Of a DNA stretch of 64,000 nucleotides, positions 1 through 6,560 are shown one piece after another. Location of the stretch: NCBI RefSeq assembly GCF_003946165.1, contig NZ_RHOI01000005.1, positions 60,066-124,065 on the forward strand, read 5' to 3'. A program made the translations under genes and the position numbers. How positions within the stretch are numbered: the first letter of the stretch is position 1; each line of letters begins with the position of its first letter. This DNA is from Lacticaseibacillus baoqingensis (GTDB taxonomy: Bacteria > Bacillota > Bacilli > Lactobacillales > Lactobacillaceae). Under the pieces are notes generated by a model. The model did no database searches, was not told where the DNA came from, and worked only from the letters and a program-made list of their open reading frames with translations.

Positions 1-783
1 AGGCGCCAATTGTGATTGCCAGCCGGCTAACAAGGCGGCTGCGCGAACCGAAAATTGATGCTTAGGCCCTTTTGAATACCGCCGATAACGATCCATCAAT
101 GTCGGTTTGATCGCACTGGCATTTTGGCCAAAACCAGTCGCGGTGCCTGCATGGCGCCGATACGAGATATGTGCTTTTGGATCGTAAACGACTGTCCCTA
201 GTAAGTTGCCCAACGCCATCACCAACGCGTCGTGATTAGTCGCTTGCGTCGGGTGATATTTTTGAATCAAGCGCAACATCGTCGCATTAAAGACCATTGT
301 GGCCCCTACGCCCCAGCCGTCTAAGAAACTTTCGGGAAAATGTTGATTGGGATCAAAATCAGCCGCAAACCGGTTGCCTAAAAACTGCATGTCACCATCC
401 ATGATTGCCACATTCCCATGATAAACCATCGGTGTCGTCTGGTCGGCCAATTTGGCGACGGCCGCGGCCAGCTTATCGGGATGCCACACATCATCTTGAT
501 CGGCAAAGGCATAAAAGCTGTCTGGGATCACCGGTGCAGCGTGCATCAAATCAGTAAAACTCGCCTTCCAGCCTTCATTTTGGCCATAAGCGACTGTCAC
601 ATTCTCGTGCTGGGCATACGCGTGCAATAATTGCGCGGTTTCATCAGCTGACCCATCATCACGAATGCGCAGCTGCACCTGCACGCCTTGTTGGGCCAAG
701 ATACTGTCCACTTGCGCCGCTAAATATTGGGCGCCGTTATAAGTGGACAGCAGCACTGTCACCAAGGGTAAAGTCTCTGCCAT
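1..783 (-). CDS. Family 2 glycosyltransferase, partial (cut by window edge)
   Basis: Predicted cytoplasmic-face glycosyltransferase that would add a sugar to a lipid-linked polysaccharide repeat unit. The frame starts at the ATG at 783 and runs off the left edge after about 261 codons, so the C-terminus is not visible. The translation shows LLSTYNG at residues 11-17, RDDGS at 41-45 and DQDDVW at 95-100, the arrangement seen in GT2 rhamnosyltransferase-type enzymes. Its start overlaps the stop of the upstream dehydratase gene (ATGA), so the two are translationally coupled in the polysaccharide operon. Donor and acceptor cannot be told from sequence. Confidence 0.88.
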   Translation of the reverse strand, partial: MAETLPLVTVLLSTYNGAQYLAAQVDSILAQQGVQVQLRIRDDGSADETAQLLHAYAQHENVTVAYGQNEGWKASFTDLMHAAPVIPDSFYAFADQDDVWHPDKLAAAVAKLADQTTPMVYHGNVAIMDGDMQFLGNRFAADFDPNQHFPESFLDGWGVGATMVFNATMLRLIQKYHPTQATNHDALVMALGNLLGTVVYDPKAHISYRRHAGTATGFGQNASAIKPTLMDRYRRYSKGPKHQFSVRAAALLAGWQSQLAP

Positions 784-1835
784 CACTTCATTGCCTCCCA
801 ACTTTTAATGGTTTGTGCAAACATCTCCAGCAACCCTGCAGTCGGCTGCCAGCCTAGTGCAGCCAGCTTCTTGCCGCTCAAACGCAATTGCACTTGCGGG
901 GCATAGCCCATATCTTGCTCAGGAATATCGATCACGACTTGACCATTGCCAAAATTAGTCGCGACTAATTCTGCCAACTGCTTGATCGAAACTGTCGCGG
1001 CTTCATTCACGACGTTATATGCCTCGCCAGCTGCTCCTTTGATGCTCAAAGTCAATAACGCTGCAATCGTATCCGGCAGATAACAATAATTCCCCATAGA
1101 AGTGCCATCAGTATGTAAGACCAAGGCTTCATGCTTCAAGGCACTCCGCGCAAATTGGGCAAAGACCCGCGAATCATCCGCGGCGACCCCAGGGCCAAAG
1201 GTTTGTGCCAGCCGTGCATTGACGACATCGACCCCGAATTCATGATAAAAGGCACTGGCTAAAAATTCATTACTGCGCTTAGATTCAGGATAACCGTTAC
1301 GCACCACCAATGGATCGACATAGCCGACATCTGCTTCTGTCGCCCGCCGTTCAACAAACGGCTGCCCATAGATTTCCATGCTAGATAAATAAACCACCTT
1401 GGCATGGTCTTGGCGGGCCCGGTTCAAAATGTTCATCATGCCCAAAACTTGCGCCGAAAACGCTTCGACTGGTTGGGCGATCAGTTGTTTAGAACTCGTG
1501 ACGGCTGCAGCGTGAAAAATAAAGTCCACTGGCTCAGTGATCTGATCATAAGGTTGTTTGATATCTTGATAAACAAATGTGATATCAGGCCGCTTGGCCA
1601 ACGCCCCATAAAGCCTAGTGACTTTTTGCGGATTCCGGGCGATCGCCACCACTTGTAACCCGAGGTGCAAGCGATCATTAGCCCGTAAAAACAACAGGGT
1701 CAAGATCCGCGCAACTAAACCAGTCGCGCCAGTGATCAAGACCCGCTTGCCTTTATAAGCTGTTAAGTGTGCTTTTTGGGTTTGCACTAAATCATCGAGT
1801 GCGCCACTTAAAACTGGATCGATCACGGTACTCAT
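783..1835 (-). CDS. Extended short-chain dehydrogenase / NAD-dependent epimerase-dehydratase
   Basis: NAD(P)-dependent sugar or polyol oxidoreductase of the extended SDR family, 350 aa. Seen: a Rossmann motif TGATGLVA at about 35-42, an LSSMEIYG strand, and the catalytic Tyr-x3-Lys in GYPESK. A good ribosome site (GGAGGACAGGC) precedes the ATG. It overlaps the cytidylyltransferase gene by four bases. That pairing suggests it acts on a CDP-linked or phosphorylated polyol or sugar, with the cytidylyltransferase activating the product. This is inference from context: TarJ, the usual partner of TarI, belongs to another dehydrogenase family. It could equally be a sugar-nucleotide epimerase. Confidence 0.85.
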   Translation of the reverse strand: MSTVIDPVLSGALDDLVQTQKAHLTAYKGKRVLITGATGLVARILTLLFLRANDRLHLGLQVVAIARNPQKVTRLYGALAKRPDITFVYQDIKQPYDQITEPVDFIFHAAAVTSSKQLIAQPVEAFSAQVLGMMNILNRARQDHAKVVYLSSMEIYGQPFVERRATEADVGYVDPLVVRNGYPESKRSNEFLASAFYHEFGVDVVNARLAQTFGPGVAADDSRVFAQFARSALKHEALVLHTDGTSMGNYCYLPDTIAALLTLSIKGAAGEAYNVVNEAATVSIKQLAELVATNFGNGQVVIDIPEQDMGYAPQVQLRLSGKKLAALGWQPTAGLLEMFAQTIKSWEAMK

Positions 1836-2563
1836 GCCTGTCCTCCAAAGATCTGAGAATTCTCACGCGCGTCTAAAATCGCTCGGAAAATATAAAAATC
1901 AGTCGGCGTGGTCACCTTGATATTATCGGTGCTTCCAGTGACGGTATATAATTCCACGCCATAATGTTGCATCATCGACGCTGAATCGATGAAATCATGG
2001 CGGCCTTCATCTTGGGAGCGTTTGAAGGTTTGGTATAAGCTTTCTAAGCGATAGCTTTGCGGTGCCCGAGCCAAAACACATTGCGAGCGGTCGACGAATC
2101 GATCCAGTTTGCCGGCAGTTACGCCGACCCCGATGGTTTCAATTGCCGGTACCACGGTGATCGCGGTCCCTTTTTCGTGAACAGTCTGAATATTCGCATC
2201 GATCGTTGCCGTATCGATCAAAGGCCGCACCCCATCATGGAGCAAGACCGCCGTTTGGGCATCATGAGGTAAGTTGGCATACACGTATTGGACCCCAATG
2301 AATTGAGAATCAATGGCTTCGGCCCCTCCGGTCATGATCTTTTTGACCTTCTTGATCCCAAAGCGATCCAGCTTTTCTTGCAAGTAGTCTTCCCAGCCAG
2401 CCACACAGATCACCACGATGCCGTCAATATTGTCATCATGTTCAAACTTTTCCAGCGTGTAAATGATGATCGGCTTGCCATGCACTTCTAAAAATTGTTT
2501 TGGCAGCGCACCGTTGTTCATCCGCCGGCCTACACCACCGGCAAAAATAACCGCATAATCCAT
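1832..2563 (-). CDS. TarI/IspD-family cytidylyltransferase
   Basis: Transfers CMP from CTP to a sugar, polyol or isoprenoid phosphate; 243 aa, usual for the family. The N-terminal nucleotide-binding loop FAGGVGRRM (about 7-15) is followed by PKQF (about 21-24) and HGKPIIIYTLE, closely resembling TarI-type enzymes. HDGVRPL (about 109-115) is the second signature. Because it sits between a LicD gene and an SDR gene in a polysaccharide operon, a role in CDP-polyol (for example CDP-ribitol) supply is more likely than isoprenoid synthesis by IspD. The substrate is inferred, not shown. Confidence 0.87.
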   Translation of the reverse strand: MDYAVIFAGGVGRRMNNGALPKQFLEVHGKPIIIYTLEKFEHDDNIDGIVVICVAGWEDYLQEKLDRFGIKKVKKIMTGGAEAIDSQFIGVQYVYANLPHDAQTAVLLHDGVRPLIDTATIDANIQTVHEKGTAITVVPAIETIGVGVTAGKLDRFVDRSQCVLARAPQSYRLESLYQTFKRSQDEGRHDFIDSASMMQHYGVELYTVTGSTDNIKVTTPTDFYIFRAILDARENSQIFGGQA

Positions 2564-2565
2564 GT

Positions 2566-3450
2566 CTAATCCTCCACGAGATAATATTGCCCTTTATACT
2601 CACGATATGAGCGCTCGGTATCGATAATCGCTGTATGATGTTTGGCTTTTTGATCTGACTTCGGCGGAAAACTCATATAATCCCCGAAAATCAAGGTCAA
2701 GTATTGATCATACCCAATCGGAACTGGCATTTGGGTGTCTTCAAAAGGCACCAGCTGGGTTTGTTCAAACCAAGCGGCGTCCAAAGGCCGCATGATGGCC
2801 TTTAACCCCGTCACCAGCTCGACTGCCGCCGGGGATGCTTTGAGCGACGGCTTGATCATCCGTGCTTCTGCATGATGCCATAATTGATAGCGCCGCTTTG
2901 GGGATTTGACCAATGCCAGTGGCAATCCTGTCAACATACGCAACAGCTTGCCTTGATGATCCGGCAGCCGTTGGTTGATGTAAATCGAAAAGATCACTGC
3001 ATTGGCACGCTGTTTAAAGCGCGCAAACGCCGAGGTGGCTAAGCGATCCATGGGGAGAATATCGATCCCGATACCTTGGTTCACATCTTGATCTGCCGTA
3101 CGAAAGTTGATAAACGTGGTTTCGCTGTCGTTTAACGTCATTGCCGCGTGCCGATAATTATGGGTCGCATCAGAACGACACAACTCATACTGCGGATTGG
3201 GTGAAAGTTTTGACCAATCGCGTGCCAAGCGCTCATAATCTTCACGCATCATGAACACATCAACATCGTCATCCCAAGGAATAAAGCCGTGATGGCGCAA
3301 GGCACCGATACAGCTGCCACCAGCCAAGAAAAATGATAGCCCATTGGCATCGCAGACCTGCTTGAGATATTTTAGGATCTCAAGTTCTTTGGCCTGCAAC
3401 GCCTGCATTTGCGCTGGTGTTGCTTGCGATAGATCTTTGATTACGGTCAC
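2566..3450 (-). CDS. LicD-family phosphotransferase
   Basis: LicD proteins transfer a phospho-alcohol (classically phosphocholine from CDP-choline) to cell-surface glycans. The 294-aa product shows the family core in order: LAGGSCIGALRHHGFIPWDDD (about 42-62, with Gly-Gly-Ser and the Asp-Asp-Asp metal site), DVFMMREDYERL, and a later DILPMD. It lies two bases upstream of the cytidylyltransferase gene, so a CDP-activated donor made by that enzyme is the natural guess. No choline kinase or choline transporter gene is visible in the window, so a polyol phosphate is as likely as choline. Confidence 0.87.
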   Translation of the reverse strand: MTVIKDLSQATPAQMQALQAKELEILKYLKQVCDANGLSFFLAGGSCIGALRHHGFIPWDDDVDVFMMREDYERLARDWSKLSPNPQYELCRSDATHNYRHAAMTLNDSETTFINFRTADQDVNQGIGIDILPMDRLATSAFARFKQRANAVIFSIYINQRLPDHQGKLLRMLTGLPLALVKSPKRRYQLWHHAEARMIKPSLKASPAAVELVTGLKAIMRPLDAAWFEQTQLVPFEDTQMPVPIGYDQYLTLIFGDYMSFPPKSDQKAKHHTAIIDTERSYREYKGQYYLVED

Positions 3451-3471
3451 ACTAATTCTCCTTTGGCTGCT

Positions 3472-4119
3472 TTAATAATCGTAGTCTGAACGTTTGCTTG
3501 GCGCTTGATTATACACCACACCATAACGGGTCACTTCGTCTGTCTTCAATGCTTGCAGCGTATCCGCAAAAGCGGTTTTTTTGACCTGCTTATGGCCCAC
3601 TACTAACAAGGTGAAATCACACAAGGTTGCCAACACTTGCATATCAGCATGCTGTAAGAAGGTGTCGCCATCGATGATCACCACCGCAAATACTTGTTGC
3701 AGCGACTCAAGGAGTTGTGCAAACGCAGGATTCACGAACAACGCAGAGGGATCTTCTGGTACTGCACCAGCAGCTAACAAGCTAAGATTAGCAATTGCTG
3801 TCGGTTGAATGTATTGCTCAGGCGCCGCATTGGCCGCCAACAATTCCGCTAACCCTTGCGTTTTATCGCCTAACGCTGCAGACACGTCACTGTGGCGATA
3901 ATTAGCGTCGATCAATAAGGTGCGATCCCCATTTTGGGCAAAAGTTTGTGCCAAGTTCGCGCTAACAGTGGACTTGCCTTGACCATCGATCGGACTGGTC
4001 ACCAGAATCGTTTTGATCGGGCTTTGTTGCCGCTTTAAGAATAGCTCGTTGCGCAATGCGCGAAACTGGTTTTGTGATGCTGGCGCAACCGCTAGCAAAT
4101 CGTTTGTTGTGTTTGCCAT
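3472..4119 (-). CDS. CpsD/CapB-family tyrosine kinase-like ATPase with altered nucleotide motifs
   Basis: Polysaccharide BY-kinase homologue, 215 aa, working with the adjacent CpsC-like membrane protein to control chain synthesis. Walker A is present (SPIDGQGKSTVSAN, about 42-55). Walker A-prime reads LLIDANYR where an Asp-x-Asp pattern is usual. The Walker B region reads VVIIDGDTF where family members typically have Asp-Thr-Pro. The C-terminus ends SDYDY, a short tyrosine tail like the autophosphorylated clusters of true BY-kinases. It follows cpsC in the same operon. Kinase activity is uncertain given the substitutions; it may be a regulatory ATPase. Confidence 0.87.
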   Translation of the reverse strand: MANTTNDLLAVAPASQNQFRALRNELFLKRQQSPIKTILVTSPIDGQGKSTVSANLAQTFAQNGDRTLLIDANYRHSDVSAALGDKTQGLAELLAANAAPEQYIQPTAIANLSLLAAGAVPEDPSALFVNPAFAQLLESLQQVFAVVIIDGDTFLQHADMQVLATLCDFTLLVVGHKQVKKTAFADTLQALKTDEVTRYGVVYNQAPSKRSDYDY

Positions 4120-4134
4120 GATTTATCCCTTCAC

Positions 4135-4830
4135 CTACTTAATTGCCTTGAAGTTTGTGATATCCCCCATTACTGGGACATCTTGTTGCTTAAAGTAGCC
4201 AAGCGTTGCGATCCGCGGATCAAACAACTCTTTGGCACTGACAATATAAAAACCAATGACTAATCCTAATACAGCGCCAGCTAAGGCAAACGTTTTGACC
4301 CGACTCTTCGGGGTCATATCCGGCGTTGCTTTTGAAGCCACTGTGATCGGCTTGGAATTAGAAACGATCGTTTTGACCCGATTTTTGAATGCCGCCACAA
4401 GTTCATTGGCTACATCAGCGGACAATTGCGGATTCGGCGTTTTGACTGTGATCGTAAACACCCGCGATCCCCCGTTATTTTCAACCGTGATGTCATTGGC
4501 CAAATTGCCGATCGAGCCCTTGAGCTTACCTTGTTTTTGCAGTGACGTGATCACAGAATCTAAAATCGATTGCTGGGTGAACAAGTCCTTGTAGGTGCTG
4601 AGCATCTGCGTATCTGCTTGGTTTTGGTTCAATGCTGAGGCTAAAGTTTCTTTGTCAGACTTTTCTTCTGGGTTCACCACGATCGCCGTCGTTGATTCGT
4701 ATTGCGGCGTTACTAAGTACTTCGCCGCAGCATACCCGCCGACCAACCCGATGACAGTCAAGGCCACCACTAAGACCCAATTTTTCTTGAATGCGTTGGC
4801 AAATGCCTTAAGGCTCATTACAAGTTTCAT
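4135..4830 (-). CDS. Wzz/CpsC-type chain-length and kinase-activating membrane protein
   Basis: Polysaccharide co-polymerase and kinase modulator, 231 aa from the chosen start. The ATG at 4830 is preferred over one nine codons upstream because GGAGGAATT lies directly before it. Topology matches the family: TM1 at about residues 20-40 after a basic N-terminus (KKNW), a large external loop starting with the Wzz-like QYESTTAIVV, and TM2 (about 182-200) before a short cytoplasmic tail that would contact the CpsD-like protein encoded next. It lies between the initiating transferase and cpsD. Confidence 0.88.
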   Translation of the reverse strand: MKLVMSLKAFANAFKKNWVLVVALTVIGLVGGYAAAKYLVTPQYESTTAIVVNPEEKSDKETLASALNQNQADTQMLSTYKDLFTQQSILDSVITSLQKQGKLKGSIGNLANDITVENNGGSRVFTITVKTPNPQLSADVANELVAAFKNRVKTIVSNSKPITVASKATPDMTPKSRVKTFALAGAVLGLVIGFYIVSAKELFDPRIATLGYFKQQDVPVMGDITNFKAIK

Positions 4831-4872
4831 AATTCCTCCGAAATGATCGCGGCGCAAAGCGTCGCCTTAATT

Positions 4873-6273
4873 TTAATCGAGATGCTTGATATCGTTTTCT
4901 GAAACAATTTCATGGAGTTTCTTATAACTTGGTTCTTCATCTTCATCGACGCCGGCAGACGACATCTTATCAAACAAGATCTTGATCGTTTGCAATAAGA
5001 TCTTCGCATCAAGAAACAAGCTATAGCATTTGATGTACAAAAGATCAAACTTCAACTTGCTGCGATAATCAGACGCATACTTCCCGTATACTTGCGCATA
5101 GCCGGTGATCCCGGCGCGGACATTATGCCGCAAATAATAATGCGGTTCTTCCGCATTAAATTGATCGACGAAAAACGGCCGTTCCGGACGCGGGCCCACG
5201 ATCGACATATCACCACGCAGCACATTAAAGATCTGGGGTAATTCATCCAGCCGGAACTTGCGTAAATACTTACCGACCGGCGTGATCCGCGAATCGTTGC
5301 TGGTCGCCAGCATTGGTCCAGATTTGGCTTCAGCATTGGCTGCCATCGTGCGGAATTTATAAATACTGAATTCCCGCTGATTCAAGGTGATCCGCGTTTG
5401 CTTATAAATCACCGGGCCCGGCGACGTCAACTTGACTAAAAGCGCCGAAATAAGCATAAATGGCGACGCCACGATCAACATCAATAATGATACGATCACA
5501 TCAAAAACGCGCTTCAAAAACGCATTTTCCGGTGAAATGCGAAAAGCACTAAGGCCCATCACACTTTCATCTTCAAAGTTCATTAAGTTCGGGCCAAGCA
5601 TCAATAAGTTATCAAAGGTCGATGGCAACAAGACTTCTTTATTTTCTTTGATCAACATGTCGATGATCTCACGCCGATCATTATCATGTAAGCTCTTGGT
5701 CAAGTAAAAAATATCCACATCCGGCAATACTTTTTGCGCATTTTCTTTAAAGTGGTCCGTGATCACGATCGTGACTTTGTGCTTGTTATTCTTGGCGGAA
5801 TCGAAGTTTTCAATAATTGCCGGCAGCTCATTTTCATATGACAACACCGCGACGCGCCGGTCGCTGGTAAAGCGAATGTACATGTAATAGATGAAAACTC
5901 GCCAGATGCCTAAGATCACAATGCTGATGACGAACGATAATCCCAGCACTGAACGCGGAAAAGCGAACAGGCGGCCAAAGAAGGTGATCATCATCAACCC
6001 AAGCGTCGTTAAGAACTGTCCTAATATCGTATTGAAAATGATATCACTCACGCGGCGGTTGTAAAAAATATACACGCCTAGCAAGAAATTGATCAGTAAG
6101 AATAAAACGGAAATATAGATCGCCGATTTTTCATAAGTATAAAAGTTGCGATCCGGTAACACACTGCCAAACCGCACATAAAATCCAAGGAGAACACTAA
6201 AGTTATAGAGTGCGACGTCCCCAACGATGGTCAACAGGCGTCTTAACCCGTTCCACTCAGTCTTTTGTCTCAT
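4873..6273 (-). CDS. Initiating polyprenyl glycosylphosphotransferase
   Basis: Membrane enzyme that transfers a sugar-1-phosphate to undecaprenyl phosphate and so starts repeat-unit assembly; 466 aa. It has about four N-terminal hydrophobic segments, a central hydrophilic region, one more TM (about 265-290) and a C-terminal bacterial sugar transferase domain with KFRTM, RKFRLDELPQ and VGPRPERP motifs. The ATG at 6273 has GAGAGG eight bases upstream; the TTG two codons earlier is too close to it. First gene of the operon reading to the left edge, preceded by an extended -10 promoter at 6328. Confidence 0.9.
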   Translation of the reverse strand: MRQKTEWNGLRRLLTIVGDVALYNFSVLLGFYVRFGSVLPDRNFYTYEKSAIYISVLFLLINFLLGVYIFYNRRVSDIIFNTILGQFLTTLGLMMITFFGRLFAFPRSVLGLSFVISIVILGIWRVFIYYMYIRFTSDRRVAVLSYENELPAIIENFDSAKNNKHKVTIVITDHFKENAQKVLPDVDIFYLTKSLHDNDRREIIDMLIKENKEVLLPSTFDNLLMLGPNLMNFEDESVMGLSAFRISPENAFLKRVFDVIVSLLMLIVASPFMLISALLVKLTSPGPVIYKQTRITLNQREFSIYKFRTMAANAEAKSGPMLATSNDSRITPVGKYLRKFRLDELPQIFNVLRGDMSIVGPRPERPFFVDQFNAEEPHYYLRHNVRAGITGYAQVYGKYASDYRSKLKFDLLYIKCYSLFLDAKILLQTIKILFDKMSSAGVDEDEEPSYKKLHEIVSENDIKHLD

Positions 6274-6327
6274 AATCAAACCCTCTCAACAAGTCATCAT
6301 CTCGTGCCTGCTTAGACACACAGATGG

Positions 6328-6333
6328 ATTATA
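6328..6333 (-). promoter_or_regulatory. Extended -10 promoter of the polysaccharide operon
   Basis: On the minus strand TGGTATAAT (a TG-n extended -10) lies about 55 bases before the ATG at 6273. The -35 region is poor, as is common with extended -10 promoters. It is the best promoter candidate for the genes running to the left edge. Confidence 0.5.
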
Positions 6334-6374
6334 CCACAGTCCTCTACCTGTCCTCCATAAGCCGCTGGCAAACG

Positions 6375-6405
6375 TGGCTTCGAGCGTTATTATACGCCCG
6401 AAGCC
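6375..6405. promoter_or_regulatory. Near-perfect inverted repeat upstream of the polysaccharide operon
   Basis: Arms GGCTTCGaGCGT and ACGCcCGAAGCC (11 of 12 paired) flank TATTAT. On the minus strand the centre contains TATAAT. It could be an operator, an attenuator or a terminator-like hairpin; no T-run follows. Confidence 0.35.
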
Positions 6406-6476
6406 AGCACAACGGGTCCTGCCAAGCAAAGTGTAACTGTTTCTAAAGAAACCTTGACGCTGATCAGATCAACGCC

Positions 6477-6523
6477 AAACGGCTCTGCCTGACAACCATT
6501 GCGATTGTGAGGCAGAGCCGTTT
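6477..6523 (-). terminator. Hairpin downstream of the GH25 gene
   Basis: Perfect 14-base arms AAACGGCTCTGCCT and AGGCAGAGCCGTTT enclose a 19-base loop and end in only three U residues on the minus strand. It is probably the terminator of the muramidase gene. A similar stem beginning AAACGGTTCTGCC occurs at 36281. Confidence 0.6.
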
Positions 6524-6560
6524 AAATGGATAGCTTAAAACCATTGCGTTTTCATGGCGA

